From: Pseudomonas anatoliensis
GTDB lineage: Bacteria; Pseudomonadota; Gammaproteobacteria; Pseudomonadales; Pseudomonadaceae
Direction: 5' to 3'
Assembly (NCBI RefSeq): GCF_017976235.1
Contig: NZ_JACVHC010000004.1
Location: 106,602-170,601 of the forward strand
DNA length: 64,000 nucleotides
Both the position numbers and the translations under genes were made by a program. Below the pieces are notes generated by a model, which did not search any database, was not told where the DNA came from, and saw only the letters and a program-made list of their open reading frames with translations. The first letter of the stretch is position 1; every line of letters starts with the position of its first letter. Of this stretch, positions 34,617 to 44,041 are shown piece by piece.

Positions 34617-36396
34617 CTGCGTTAATCCACTCTTTCACGACCTGAGCCACACGGCCCGGATCTTCAGCCACCAGGCTCTTGATTGCATTCAGTTGCGCGT
34701 CATAACCCTCGCTCGGGCTCGGCAACAGAATGCTCTGCGGACCACCGAGGCTCACGCGGTCGTTGGACAGTTCGCCGTCCAGGCCGCCCATGCCTCCGAG
34801 CTCCACGTCGCTGCCCAAACCGGCCAGCTCCTTGCCTTTGCCGCCGCCGGTGATGTTATTGAGCACCGGACGCAGCACACCAAACACCAGCACCAGGATG
34901 AACAACACACCCAGCACTTGTTTGACGATGTCCCAGAACCATGGCTGGGAGTAGAACGGAATTTCGGCAAACACTTCACCGCGCTCGGCGGAGAACGGCA
35001 TGTTGATCACGCTGACGCTGTCGCCACGGCTGGCATCGAAGCCGACCGCGTCCTGCACCAGACGCGTGAAGCGGCCCAGTTCGTCGGCGGTCCACGGCGC
35101 GCGGGTGGTTTCACCGTTGGCCGCGTTGACCTTGACCTGATCATCGACCACCACCGACACCGACAGGCGATTCAGGCGACCCTGCTGCTGTTTGGTGTGG
35201 CTGATGGAACGATCAAGTTCGAAGTTCTTGGTGGATTGTTGACGCTTGTCTGCCGGGTACGGCGCGAGCATCGGCTGGCCGGTGGCCGGATCCATGATCT
35301 GCTGGCCGTTGGCGTCAACCAATGGCTGACCTGGCTGCACCATGGCGGCCGGAGCGGCTGCACCTGCGGTGGTTTGCGGCGCCGAAGCCGGCGACGGCGG
35401 CTGGTTGCTCAAGGCTCCCGGCACACCTTGCGGGCCATTGCTGGCGGTGCGTTGTTCGTTGACCGACTGCTCGCTGCGCAACGCCGGTTGATCCGGGTTG
35501 AACTGTTCGGCAGTCGACTCGACAGCGTTGAAATCGATATCGGCCGAGACCTCAGCCTTGTAGCGATCGTTGCCCAGCACCGGTTGCAGAATGTTGTGGA
35601 CGCGCTGGGTCAGCATGCTTTCCATGCGGCGGCTGTAATCGAACTGCTTGCCGGCCATGGTCATTTCGGAGTTTTCCGCCTGATCAGAGAGCAGGTTGCC
35701 CTTCTGGTCGACGACGGTGATCTGCGATTTGCTCAACTCGGGAACGGAAGTCGCCACCAGATTGATGATCGCCACTACCTGACCCGGCTCCAGCGAACGA
35801 CCGGAATACAGCTCGACCAGAACCGAAGCACTTGGCTTGCGCTCATCGCGCACGAATACCGAACTCTTCGGAATCGCCAGGTGCACGCGGGCACCCTTGA
35901 CGTTGTTCAGGCTGGAAATGGTTCGCGCCAGTTCACCTTCGAGGCCGCGACGGTAACGTGTCGCTTCCATGAACTGGCTGGTGCCCAGACCCTGTTCCTT
36001 GTCGAGGATTTCATAACCGATGTTGCCGTCGCTGGGAGTGACACCAGCGGCTGCGAGCTTGAGCCGCGCACGGGACAAGTCATCGGCCTTGACCAGCAAG
36101 GCACCGGAGCTCGGTTCGACGTTGTAAGGGATGTCGGCTGCGGCCAGGGTTTCCATGACCTGCTTGGCGTCCAGGCCGGCAAGGCTGCCATACAACGGAC
36201 GGTAATCGGGCTGCTGCGACCACAGCACCACGGCAAAGCCAATCGCCACGCTCGCAGCCAGGCCGACCAACAGGCCCACCTGACGCAGCATGGTCATCTC
36301 GGAGAGGTTTTCCAGGAAGGACAGGCCAAACAACGGCGGTTTGCCGTCTATCGGGGTGGCCTTGGCCGGAACGTTATCGGCGACTGCTTCTGCCAT
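34609..36396 (-). CDS. fliF: Flagellar MS-ring protein FliF
   Basis: 595 residues. Two membrane helices (about 37-58 and 455-475), the periplasmic ring-building motifs between them (e.g. LEGELARTISSLNNVKGARV), a low-complexity Pro/Ala insert (about 330-375), and a C-terminal FliG-binding end (LNAIKSLVAEDPGRVAQVVK). Complete. Confidence 0.97.
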   Translation of the reverse strand: MAEAVADNVPAKATPIDGKPPLFGLSFLENLSEMTMLRQVGLLVGLAASVAIGFAVVLWSQQPDYRPLYGSLAGLDAKQVMETLAAADIPYNVEPSSGALLVKADDLSRARLKLAAAGVTPSDGNIGYEILDKEQGLGTSQFMEATRYRRGLEGELARTISSLNNVKGARVHLAIPKSSVFVRDERKPSASVLVELYSGRSLEPGQVVAIINLVATSVPELSKSQITVVDQKGNLLSDQAENSEMTMAGKQFDYSRRMESMLTQRVHNILQPVLGNDRYKAEVSADIDFNAVESTAEQFNPDQPALRSEQSVNEQRTASNGPQGVPGALSNQPPSPASAPQTTAGAAAPAAMVQPGQPLVDANGQQIMDPATGQPMLAPYPADKRQQSTKNFELDRSISHTKQQQGRLNRLSVSVVVDDQVKVNAANGETTRAPWTADELGRFTRLVQDAVGFDASRGDSVSVINMPFSAERGEVFAEIPFYSQPWFWDIVKQVLGVLFILVLVFGVLRPVLNNITGGGKGKELAGLGSDVELGGMGGLDGELSNDRVSLGGPQSILLPSPSEGYDAQLNAIKSLVAEDPGRVAQVVKEWINADE

Positions 36397-36411
36397 GACT
36401 CAATCTCGTCC

Positions 36412-36741
36412 TTATACCGGCATCTGCATGATGTCTTGATAGGCCTGAACCAGTTTGTTGCGCACCTGGGTCAGAGCCTGGAACGACACGCTGGCTTTTT
36501 GCGAAGCGATCATCACGTCCGTCAGATCGACGCCGCTTTTGCCCACTTCAAAAGCATTGGCCAACTGAGTCGACGCCTGCTGGGTATTGCTGACTTTGTT
36601 GATCGCCTGACCGAGCATGTCGGAAAAGCTGCTGCCCGACAGTTCAGGGACAGCGGTCGTCGATTTCGGCGCAGACATGGCGTCTATTTTCATAGCCTTC
36701 ATATCCATCATCAACCGATTGAATTCAATACCTTGGCTCAT
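36412..36741 (-). CDS. fliE: Flagellar hook-basal body protein FliE
   Basis: 109 residues, MS-ring/rod junction protein with the conserved end [20 protein letters not shown]. Heads the fliEFGHIJ operon, with a consensus sigma-54 element 62 bp upstream. Confidence 0.96.
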   Translation of the reverse strand: MSQGIEFNRLMMDMKAMKIDAMSAPKSTTAVPELSGSSFSDMLGQAINKVSNTQQASTQLANAFEVGKSGVDLTDVMIASQKASVSFQALTQVRNKLVQAYQDIMQMPV

Positions 36742-36802
36742 GGTCTACTCTCTTGGGCGGCCCGCAATTTTTTGACACTCACTCGGCGGGTACACAGGTA
36801 TT

Positions 36803-36818
36803 AGCAACAAGGGTGCCA
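36803..36818 (-). promoter_or_regulatory. Sigma-54 promoter of the fliE operon
   Basis: Minus strand TGGCACCCTTGTTGCT, an almost exact match to TGGCAC-N5-TTGCW. The fliE operon is FleR/RpoN dependent in P. aeruginosa. Confidence 0.82.
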
Positions 36819-36868
36819 GCTCAAGGCCGGCCCTTTCAGAAAAGCGTTTTCAAACATTGCGCCAGCGA

Positions 36869-38260
36869 TCAAGTGGCGAACAGATAACCTTCGACGTCCA
36901 TCCCGGCATCGCGCATTTGCGCCAGCTTGTAGCGCAGGGTGCGCGGGCTGATGCCGAGTTTTTCCGCCGCTTCCTTGCGGCGGCCGCGCTCGCTGCGCAG
37001 GGTGTCGATGATCATCTGAAACTCCCGGCGGCGCAGGTCATCACCCAAGGCACCGGCCGAATCCGCATCGATCTCGACTTCACGAATCACCGCAGGCGTC
37101 GGCACTGACACAGGCAATGCAGCAAACATCACCGGCCCTGCCAGGCAGAAATCCTGCGGCTGGATCACGCCGCCCTGCTGCAGGATCAATGCACGCTGAA
37201 TCGCGTTATCCAGCTCACGCACGTTGCCCGGCCACGGGTACGCGGTCAGACACGCTTGCGCCTCAGGCGAAAGTTTCGCCGCTGCATGCTTCATTTTATT
37301 GACGTGTTTGGCCAGCAACCGCTCAGCCAGCGGCAAGATATCGGCAGTGCGCTCGCGAAGTGGACGCCACGCCAGGGGAAAAACCGACAGACGGTAAAAA
37401 AGATCTTCACGGAAACGCCCCGCCGCCACTTCTGCAGCCAGATCACGGTTGGTCGTGGCGACCACACGGATATCCAGGGTAATGGGCTTGCGCCCGCCGA
37501 CCCGTTCGACTTCACGCTCTTGCAACACTCGCAGCAGCTTGGCTTGCAGGCCGAGAGGCATTTCGGAAATTTCGTCGAGCAGAATGGTGCCACCGTCCGC
37601 CTGCTCAAACTTGCCCGGCTGCGCAGCAATGGCGCCGGTGAACGAACCTTTCTCGTGACCGAACAACGTGGCTTCGAGCATGTTGTCGGGGATCGCGGCG
37701 CAATTGATTGCGATAAACGGTTGAGTGGCACGATGGGATTGCTGGTGAATGTAGCGCGCCAGCACTTCCTTGCCGGTACCGGACTCACCGGAGATCAGCA
37801 CCGTGGAATCACTGCGCGCTACTCGCGCCGACAACTCCAGAAGCTGGGCACTGGCCGGCTCGACTGCAATCGGGCCTTCGACGTCAGTTGCACCGATGCT
37901 GCCCAGCGCATGTCGCGACACCAGATCGAGCAAGGCTTTGGGCTCGAACGGCTTGACCAGATAATCCGCCGCCCCCTGACGCATTGCATCGACGGCACGC
38001 TCGACGGCGCCGTGGGCAGTCATCAGCAACACTGGCAATTGTGGCTGACGCGCACGCAGCAGCGAGAGCAATTGATGACCATCCATACCGGGCATGTTGA
38101 CGTCGCTGATCACCAGACTGAACGCTTCGCGCGCCACCGCCGTCAACGCTTCTTCAGCGCTGCCGACCGCGTGAAAATCATGGCCGGCCAACAGCAGCGT
38201 ATCGGCCAGCGCCTCGCGCAACGAACGGTCATCCTCAACCAGCAACACCTTGATGCCCAT
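36869..38260 (-). CDS. fleR: Sigma-54-dependent response regulator FleR
   Basis: 463 residues. Receiver domain with Asp53 (LVISDVNMPGMDG), AAA+ domain with Walker A GESGTGKE (158-165), the sigma-54 contact loop as GSFTGA (205-210; Ser instead of the usual Ala), and a Fis-type C-terminal HTH (RRKEAAEKLGISPRTLRYKL). Activates middle-class flagellar genes. Lies 5 bp after fleS. Confidence 0.96.
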   Translation of the reverse strand: MGIKVLLVEDDRSLREALADTLLLAGHDFHAVGSAEEALTAVAREAFSLVISDVNMPGMDGHQLLSLLRARQPQLPVLLMTAHGAVERAVDAMRQGAADYLVKPFEPKALLDLVSRHALGSIGATDVEGPIAVEPASAQLLELSARVARSDSTVLISGESGTGKEVLARYIHQQSHRATQPFIAINCAAIPDNMLEATLFGHEKGSFTGAIAAQPGKFEQADGGTILLDEISEMPLGLQAKLLRVLQEREVERVGGRKPITLDIRVVATTNRDLAAEVAAGRFREDLFYRLSVFPLAWRPLRERTADILPLAERLLAKHVNKMKHAAAKLSPEAQACLTAYPWPGNVRELDNAIQRALILQQGGVIQPQDFCLAGPVMFAALPVSVPTPAVIREVEIDADSAGALGDDLRRREFQMIIDTLRSERGRRKEAAEKLGISPRTLRYKLAQMRDAGMDVEGYLFAT

Positions 38261-38265
38261 GTCTT

Positions 38266-39474
38266 TTACTCAGCTCCTTGTACAGCGCAAAACAGCGGCA
38301 GGATCACCTGCGCGCACGTGCCGCGCCCGACTCGCGAGCGCAGCTGCAATTCTCCCTGATGGGCTCGCGCCACCGCTTTGACCACGGTCAGGCCCAGGCC
38401 AGTGCCGGTGACCTTCGTGGTAAAAAATGGCTCGCCGAGTCGCGCCAGAACCGCAGGTTCGATTCCGCTGCCGGAATCGCTGACGCATAGCCGCAGGGTG
38501 TTGTCGCGGGTGTAGCAATGCACTTTCAGCCGCACCTCGCCGGCGCTGGCCTGAATCGCGTTTTCGATCAGATTCAAAAGCGCGCCGACCAGCGTGTCAC
38601 GATTGCACAGCAACTCGCCGGCATGGCTGTCGCACTGCCAGCGAATCGGCAGGTCCTGTACGTGGGTCAGGGCCGCAGCTTGCAGCGCCTGCATCAAGGC
38701 ATTGGGTGTGAGGCGATCCGTCAGCGGCAATTCGCCGCGAGCGAACACCAACATGTCGCGCACCTGATGCTCCAGCTCGTGCAGGCGCTCTTTAAGGCGC
38801 CCGGCAAAACGTTGCTGAGTGGCGACCGGCAGCTCCTGCTCAGTCAAATGACTGGCATAAAGCAAAGCGGCGGACAATGGCGTGCGGATCTGATGAGCCA
38901 GCGAGGCCACCATTCGTCCCAGCGAGGACAGGCGTTCGTGGCGCGCCAGTTGATCTTGCAGATGACGGGTTTCTGTCAGGTCGTTGAGCAACACCAATTG
39001 CCCAGGCTCGGCATCCAGCGAACGCGTGGCAATCGACAGGCGTCGACCGTTCTTCAAGGAGATTTCGTGACCGTCGTCTTCACGCGGGGCGAAGCAGCGA
39101 GCGATGACATGGCGCCACAACTCGCCCTCCAGCGGCAGACCGAGCAAGTCGATGGCGGCGGGATTGGCTTCGCGCACGATGCCATGACCGTCAATCACGA
39201 TGACGCCACCAGGCAACAGATCAAGGAGGTTTTGCAGACGGTTGGCCAGACGTTCTTTTTCCGCCAGCTCCTGCATGCGCTGGGCACTGACCACAGCCAG
39301 TTCACCCTTGAGCTCGGTGACCCGCGCTTCAAGCATGCTGTAGGAGTCAGTCAGTTGGCTCGACATCTGATTAAACAGTTCGAATGCCTGCTCAAGGCCC
39401 TGGCGACTTGCCTGCTCTACGGACGAAGGTTGCCCCTCGGGATTGGAGGCAGAGATCTGGGCGGCTTGGGGCAT
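38266..39474 (-). CDS. fleS: Sensor kinase FleS
   Basis: 402 residues, no membrane segment, so cytoplasmic. A helical N-terminus, a PAS domain (about 82-170: LLPGGVIVIDGHGIVREANP), H-box with His194 (SLAHQIRTPLSAALLY), and an ATPase domain (NLIENAIQAS, SDSGSGIEP, GTGLGLTVVKAV). Phosphorylates FleR. Confidence 0.96.
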   Translation of the reverse strand: MPQAAQISASNPEGQPSSVEQASRQGLEQAFELFNQMSSQLTDSYSMLEARVTELKGELAVVSAQRMQELAEKERLANRLQNLLDLLPGGVIVIDGHGIVREANPAAIDLLGLPLEGELWRHVIARCFAPREDDGHEISLKNGRRLSIATRSLDAEPGQLVLLNDLTETRHLQDQLARHERLSSLGRMVASLAHQIRTPLSAALLYASHLTEQELPVATQQRFAGRLKERLHELEHQVRDMLVFARGELPLTDRLTPNALMQALQAAALTHVQDLPIRWQCDSHAGELLCNRDTLVGALLNLIENAIQASAGEVRLKVHCYTRDNTLRLCVSDSGSGIEPAVLARLGEPFFTTKVTGTGLGLTVVKAVARAHQGELQLRSRVGRGTCAQVILPLFCAVQGAE

Positions 39475-39527
39475 TGTGCTCTCTCGCTTGGCTGACCGTC
39501 AGTTAAACGGAACGTTGCGAGGGATGT

Positions 39528-39543
39528 AGCAATACCCGTGCCT
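39528..39543 (-). promoter_or_regulatory. Sigma-54 promoter of fleSR
   Basis: Minus strand AGGCACGGGTATTGCT, matching TGGCACG-N4-TTGCW in all but the first base, 54 bp before fleS. FleQ-dependent in P. aeruginosa. Confidence 0.82.
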
Positions 39544-39572
39544 AAAAAAAACTGCTTATAAATGAAGCAGTT
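39543..39572 (-). terminator. fleQ terminator
   Basis: Stem AACTGCTT/AAGCAGTT (39550-39557 with 39565-39572) followed on the minus strand by eight T. The T-run touches the -24 side of the fleSR promoter. Confidence 0.8.
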
Positions 39573-39584
39573 GAAAAACAGGCG

Positions 39585-41060
39585 TCAATCCTCCGCCTGT
39601 TCGTCACCGTCGCGCCGGCTCATGCCGTACTTGCGCATCTTCTCCACCAGCGTGGTACGGCGAATGCGCAAGCGCTCTGCCGCGCGTGCCACAATGCCAT
39701 TGGCATCGTCCAGCGCCTGCTGAATCAGGCCTTGCTCCAGGCCACCGAGGTAGTCCTTCAGGTCCAGGCCTTCCGGCGGCAACATGGCATTGGCGGAGAA
39801 GTCCGGCGTATGACCGTTGATTGCCACGCGCTCTTCGAGATCGCTGCGCAGGCTGTCGACCAATTGCTCGTCTTCGTCGTCGACGTAGCGGAATTTCTTC
39901 GGCAACTCGACCACGCCGATCACCCCGTACGGATGCATGATCGCCATGCGCTCCACCAGGTTGGCCAGTTCGCGGACGTTGCCCGGCCAGCCGTGGCGGC
40001 ACAGCGACATGATTGCCGCCGAGTTGAAACGGATCGAACCGCGCTTTTCGTGTTCCATGCGCGAGATCAGTTCGTTCATCAGCAGCGGGATGTCTTCGAC
40101 ACGCTCGCGCAGCGGTGCCATCTCGATCGGGAACACGTTCAAGCGGTAGTAGAGATCTTCGCGGAACGTGCCGATCTCGATCATGCTTTCGAGATTCTTG
40201 TGGGTCGCCGCGATGATGCGCACGTCGACGCTCTGGGTCTTGTTGCTACCCACGCGCTCGAAGGTGCGCTCTTGCAGCACGCGCAGCAGCTTGACCTGCA
40301 TCGGCAGCGGCATGTCGCCAATTTCGTCGAGGAACAGCGTACCGCCGTTGGCCAGTTCGAAGCGCCCTGCTCGGCTGGTGATGGCGCCAGTGAAGGCCCC
40401 CTTTTCATGGCCGAACAGTTCGCTTTCCAGCAGCTCGGCCGGAATAGCCCCGCAGTTGACGGGCACGAATGGCCCGTCGCGACGCTTGGAGTGGTAATGC
40501 AGGTTGCGCGCAACTACTTCCTTGCCGGTGCCGGACTCGCCGAGGATCAGCACGCTGGCGTCGGTGTCAGCCACTTGCTGCATCATCTGGCGCACGTGCT
40601 GAATCGCCCGGCTGGTGCCGACGAGGCTGCGGAACAGATTGGGTTCGCGATGACGGCCACGCTCGCGGGCCTGGTCGTACATCTCGCGATAGACCTGGGC
40701 ACGGTGCAGGGAGTCGAGCAATTTGCTGTAGCTGGGCGGCATTTCGAGGGTCGAAAGCACTCGGCGACGCTGGTCTTCAGGCAAGTCAATGGAAGAATTA
40801 TCGCCCATTAACAAAACCGGAAGGAACTCATCCCAGGTTGAGAGTGTCTTTAGCAAGCCCAAAAGCGCGCCAGGAGCATTTACAGTCCCGATCAGTACGC
40901 AAATGACCTCACGACTAGACGACAAAGAGCCGACTGCCTGCTGCCAGTCATGGCTGCCGCAGGGTAAATTTTCTTCGCCGAGAAAATTTAGAATCACCGC
41001 CAGGTCGCGGCGGCGAACGCTATCGTCATCGATCAGCAGAATTTTGGTTTCACGCCACAT
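39585..41060 (-). CDS. fleQ: Flagellar master regulator FleQ
   Basis: 491 residues. Degenerate receiver-like domain without the acidic phospho-site pattern, AAA+ domain with Walker A GESGTGKE (174-181), GAFTGA (221-226), and a C-terminal HTH ([20 protein letters not shown]). The c-di-GMP site of P. aeruginosa FleQ is kept: LFRS at 142-145 and Arg185-Asn186. It activates flagellar genes and, without c-di-GMP, represses exopolysaccharide genes. FleN, encoded at 12092, is its antagonist. Confidence 0.97.
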   Translation of the reverse strand: MWRETKILLIDDDSVRRRDLAVILNFLGEENLPCGSHDWQQAVGSLSSSREVICVLIGTVNAPGALLGLLKTLSTWDEFLPVLLMGDNSSIDLPEDQRRRVLSTLEMPPSYSKLLDSLHRAQVYREMYDQARERGRHREPNLFRSLVGTSRAIQHVRQMMQQVADTDASVLILGESGTGKEVVARNLHYHSKRRDGPFVPVNCGAIPAELLESELFGHEKGAFTGAITSRAGRFELANGGTLFLDEIGDMPLPMQVKLLRVLQERTFERVGSNKTQSVDVRIIAATHKNLESMIEIGTFREDLYYRLNVFPIEMAPLRERVEDIPLLMNELISRMEHEKRGSIRFNSAAIMSLCRHGWPGNVRELANLVERMAIMHPYGVIGVVELPKKFRYVDDEDEQLVDSLRSDLEERVAINGHTPDFSANAMLPPEGLDLKDYLGGLEQGLIQQALDDANGIVARAAERLRIRRTTLVEKMRKYGMSRRDGDEQAED

Positions 41061-41103
41061 GCAATAGCAACTTCCCTAGTCAACTCAATGCCCGAAAAAT
41101 GGG

Positions 41104-41120
41104 GCAAGCGACACGCTTGC
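41104..41120. promoter_or_regulatory. Inverted repeat in the fleQ leader
   Basis: GCAAGCG-ACA-CGCTTGC, a perfect 7-bp inverted repeat with a 3-bp centre, 44 bp upstream of the fleQ start. Could be an operator or a small RNA hairpin. Confidence 0.4.
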
Positions 41121-41166
41121 AGGACACCATGTGCCTGTAGACGCCTGAAATCTGAAAACAGCCACT

Positions 41167-41195
41167 AGTTAAGTCAAAAAACCGTGCACAGTCAA
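41167..41195 (-). promoter_or_regulatory. Tentative sigma-70 promoter of fleQ
   Basis: Minus strand TTGACT (41190-41195), 17 bp, TTAACT (41167-41172). A second TTGACT overlaps at 41172-41177. The -10 match is weak. Confidence 0.35.
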
Positions 41196-41232
41196 ATTTA
41201 TGGCGCACATGTCTGGATTAACTGGAGGTTAA

Positions 41233-41529
41233 TTAGCCAAACAGATGGTAAACCTTTGCCGCCTTCTGCGCTTGGGTGATCTGCGACATCTCGTTGGCTA
41301 TCGCCTGCCGCTCCCCCATAGCCACCTCAAGAAGCTCCTTGTAGACATGGAGCAACTCCTCAAGGTTATCGCGCAACGCGACCTCATCCATCGAAGCCTC
41401 ACTCAAGACGTCTTCCATGCAGGAACGGCAAGCCAGATCCAGCTCGCCAATGGCTTCCCAGTTGCGCTCGGCCAAGGCACTGACCAATGCTTCACGGGTA
41501 TCGGCAATTCGCTGCAATACAAGACTCAT
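41233..41529 (-). CDS. fliT: Flagellar chaperone FliT
   Basis: 98 residues, all-helical, (RIADTREALVSALAERNWEA, LLEVAMGERQAIANEMSQIT). Matches FliT/FleP-type export chaperones next to fliS. Start 10 bp after fliS. FliT usually serves the cap protein FliD; sequence identity in this family is low, so the call rests partly on context. Confidence 0.87.
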   Translation of the reverse strand: MSLVLQRIADTREALVSALAERNWEAIGELDLACRSCMEDVLSEASMDEVALRDNLEELLHVYKELLEVAMGERQAIANEMSQITQAQKAAKVYHLFG

Positions 41530-41539
41530 GGTGATCTCC

Positions 41540-41935
41540 TTAGAACTGGGGGCCTGATGGAGCGATGCCGTCCCAGCCTTCCTTTACGGTGCGCAGCAAA
41601 CCGGCAACTTCGTCGAGAATACGCGGATCAGTCTTGAGGTTGGCTTCGGCAAGCCGCTTCATCATGTAGATGTAAAGCTGGTTGAGCTCACCCACCGAAT
41701 CGGCACTATTTTCCAGATCCAGGCCTTCACACAAGCCGCCAATGATGCCAACGGCCTTGCTGATGGCCGTGCATTTGGCAGAAATATCCTTGCGTTCAAT
41801 GGCGCCTTTGGCCTGAGCGATGCGCTCCAGGCCACCCTCCATCAACATCTGCACCAGACGGTGCGGGCTCGCTTCGGACGTCTGCGCATGCGCGCCGACT
41901 TTCTGATATTGCCGAAGGGCTAACATTGGATTCAT
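41540..41935 (-). CDS. fliS: Flagellin export chaperone FliS
   Basis: 131 residues with the FliS signature (ALRQYQKVGAHAQTSEASPH, RLVQMLMEGGLERIAQAKGA; LYIYMMKRLAEANLKTDP). Binds flagellin C-terminus. It has its own FliA-type promoter and is separated from fliD by a strong terminator. Confidence 0.96.
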   Translation of the reverse strand: MNPMLALRQYQKVGAHAQTSEASPHRLVQMLMEGGLERIAQAKGAIERKDISAKCTAISKAVGIIGGLCEGLDLENSADSVGELNQLYIYMMKRLAEANLKTDPRILDEVAGLLRTVKEGWDGIAPSGPQF

Positions 41936-41972
41936 GTTCTACCTCATTGCCACAATGACTCGTATAACCAGT

Positions 41973-41999
41973 GTATCGCCAACGAATCACAGAACTTTA
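41973..41999 (-). promoter_or_regulatory. Candidate FliA (sigma-28) promoter of fliST
   Basis: Minus strand TAAAGTTC (41992-41999), 11 bp, GGCGATAC (41973-41980), close to TAAAGTTT-N11-GCCGATAA. 37 bp before fliS. Confidence 0.65.
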
Positions 42000-42009
42000 G
42001 ATCAAAAAG

Positions 42010-42053
42010 ACAAAAACCCGGCGCACGCCGATAAAGCGTAGCCGGGTTTTTGT
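42010..42053. terminator. Terminator after fliD
   Basis: ACAAAAACCCGGC (42010-42022) paired with GCCGGGTTTTTGT (42041-42053). Strong on both strands. Confidence 0.88.
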
Positions 42054-42065
42054 CATGCTCGCCTG

Positions 42066-43529
42066 TTACTTCGCGGATTGCTGAGCGTTCAGCGTGCTGA
42101 AGAACGACGTGATGTTGCTGGCTGTGGCCTTCATCTGCCCTACCAGCAAGTCCATGGCGTTGTACTTGGCAGTCAACACCTTGGTCAGGTTGGCGACACG
42201 CACATCCAACGCCACTTGCTGGTCGGTCAGGGTGCGTGTGTTCTTGGTGAGGATGGCCATGCGCTGATCAAGCAAACTGGTGCCGAGTTTGTCATTCGCT
42301 GGCGGTTTGAGGTACGGATCCACCGCCTTGCTCATACGTGCCAACAGACCATTGGTGTCGTCGGTACCCGTGAACAATTGCTGGACCTGACCCGTCATGC
42401 CTGGCTGATCCATGGTTTTGGTGAAGGCGGCGGTATCAAACTTCAGGTTACCGGTGTTGCGGTCGGTCATCACACCCAGTTGGGACAGCACGGCCAACGG
42501 ACCGCCAGCACCCGTTGCCGTCAACTCGGCACGAACACTGGCAATCAGCGAACGCGGCATCGCATCGCCAGTGAACGCCGCCTGTACGGTCAGCTTGCCA
42601 TCTTCGTCCGGCGTCGCCTTGGACAAGGTGTCGATGGTAGTTTTCAACGTGTTGTAAGCGTCGACAAATGACTGAATCGATGCCTGCAGCCCTTTGGTGT
42701 TGGCATCTACGCCAATAACAGTCGGGGTACCCGCCGTTGGCGCGCCAGCGCTGACCGTTGTCAGATTCAGGGTCAGACCACTGATTGCACCGGTCACCGT
42801 GTTGCTCTTGCTGGTTACCTGAAGGCCGTCGATGGTCAACTTGGCATTTTGCGCAACGCCGTTGACGGCGCCCGCAGCGCCTGCCGCAGGACTAGTCCCC
42901 AGCGGCTGGGTACCATCAATTTCCAGACCGGCAATACCGCTGACGCTGAGGTCGGAACCTTCGCCAGTCTTGTTCGAACTGATCACCAGGCGCGAAGCAC
43001 CGGTGCTGTCGGTCACAATGTTGGCGGAGATGCCGTTGGCGCCCTGAGCCTTGTTGATGGCGTCACGGGTAGTCTGCAAAGTGGCGTTGGCCGGGATGTC
43101 GACGTTGTAATCAGTGCCATTCTGACTGATTTTCAAGGTACCAGTCGGAATGGCACTGGCGGCGCCGCCGGCGAAAGAGGCACTGGCGATTTTCGAGCCG
43201 GTGGCCAGTTGGTTCACGACAACACTGTAATTACCCGAAACCGCGGTGCTATCGGCGGTGGCGTTCAGAACGGCGGTATTGGCCGAAGTCGCGGTGAAGC
43301 CGGCAAATGCAGGATTGGTCTTGCTGCCCAGATTGGTCATTGCCGTCTGGAACGCAGTCAGCGCGCTCTTCAACGAACCGACACCGGAAATCTTCAGCGT
43401 GTTGGTTTTGGTCGCGGTATCGATTTGCGTCTGCTTTGGTGCCTTGTCGGCGTTGACCAGTGCAGTAACGATAGCACCGATGTCCAGGCCGGAACCCAGT
43501 CCGGAACCCGGTAGAATTGGACTTGCCAT
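42066..43529 (-). CDS. fliD: Flagellar cap protein FliD
   Basis: 487 residues from MASPILPGSGLGSGLDI. Conserved N-terminal D0 (IGAIVTALVNADKAP) and C-terminal D0/D1 (VANLTKVLTAKYNAMDLLVG), variable Ala/Thr/Gly-rich middle. Caps the filament and helps flagellin folding. Confidence 0.96.
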   Translation of the reverse strand: MASPILPGSGLGSGLDIGAIVTALVNADKAPKQTQIDTATKTNTLKISGVGSLKSALTAFQTAMTNLGSKTNPAFAGFTATSANTAVLNATADSTAVSGNYSVVVNQLATGSKIASASFAGGAASAIPTGTLKISQNGTDYNVDIPANATLQTTRDAINKAQGANGISANIVTDSTGASRLVISSNKTGEGSDLSVSGIAGLEIDGTQPLGTSPAAGAAGAVNGVAQNAKLTIDGLQVTSKSNTVTGAISGLTLNLTTVSAGAPTAGTPTVIGVDANTKGLQASIQSFVDAYNTLKTTIDTLSKATPDEDGKLTVQAAFTGDAMPRSLIASVRAELTATGAGGPLAVLSQLGVMTDRNTGNLKFDTAAFTKTMDQPGMTGQVQQLFTGTDDTNGLLARMSKAVDPYLKPPANDKLGTSLLDQRMAILTKNTRTLTDQQVALDVRVANLTKVLTAKYNAMDLLVGQMKATASNITSFFSTLNAQQSAK

Positions 43530-43591
43530 GTGCATCTCCCTTCAGATTGTTGCCATTCTTTTGACCGCTACACGCATCTTGAGAACGTACA

Positions 43592-43607
43592 AACATTATT
43601 CATGCCA
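43592..43607 (-). promoter_or_regulatory. Weak sigma-54-like element before fliD
   Basis: Minus strand TGGCATGAATAATGTT; good -24 half but GT in place of GC at -12. It lies between the flaG stop and fliD. Confidence 0.3.
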
Positions 43608-43611
43608 GCTA

Positions 43612-43968
43612 TCAGGCCTTGGCGTCGAACAACACATGACTTGCGTTGGCGAGGCTGTCTGCCAGCTTGAGGGCTTCTGCGGAGGGAATCTGTCGAACGA
43701 TTTCACCCGTCTCGCTTGCGATCACCTTGACGATGACCTTCCCGGAATGCTCATCGATGGAGAACTCCAGATTGCGCTTGATCGATTGAACAAACTTCTC
43801 GATCTCCTGCACTGCCAGTTTCAACTTGGCATCGTCCGTATCCTGACTCTTGGCAGCGACCGGAGCTTCAGCCTTGGTAACTTTAGGCGTCTCTGACGGT
43901 TTGTCAGCAACCGGCGTTACTGGCTTGGGAGCCGGATAAGACAGGTTAAGCTTCACGCTCATGTCCAT
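43612..43968 (-). CDS. flaG: Flagellar protein FlaG
   Basis: 118 residues from MDMSVKLN; AGGAGGTG lies 6 bp upstream. Pro/Val/Thr-rich N-terminus, then the FlaG core (LKLAVQEIEKFVQSIKRNLE, FSIDEHSGKVIVKVIASETG, EIVRQIPSAEAL). Modulates filament length. Its start is only 19 bp after the fliC terminator hairpin, so it probably depends on read-through from fliC. Confidence 0.95.
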   Translation of the reverse strand: MDMSVKLNLSYPAPKPVTPVADKPSETPKVTKAEAPVAAKSQDTDDAKLKLAVQEIEKFVQSIKRNLEFSIDEHSGKVIVKVIASETGEIVRQIPSAEALKLADSLANASHVLFDAKA

Positions 43969-43987
43969 GCTCATCACCTCCTGACGT

Positions 43988-44025
43988 AAAAAGGCGAGAG
44001 AGCACGACTAGCGCACTCCCCCGCC
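43988..44025 (-). terminator. fliC terminator
   Basis: A 14-bp stem (44012-44025 with 43993-44006, four G-U pairs) and 5-nt loop followed by five T on the minus strand. Confidence 0.8.
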
Positions 44026-44041
44026 CAAACTTGTTCCGAAA

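Noticed and set aside
41190..41195. Vfr/CRP-like site at the fleQ promoter
   Set aside because: Vfr control of fleQ is known in P. aeruginosa, but no TGTGA-N6-TCACA-like match is present here.
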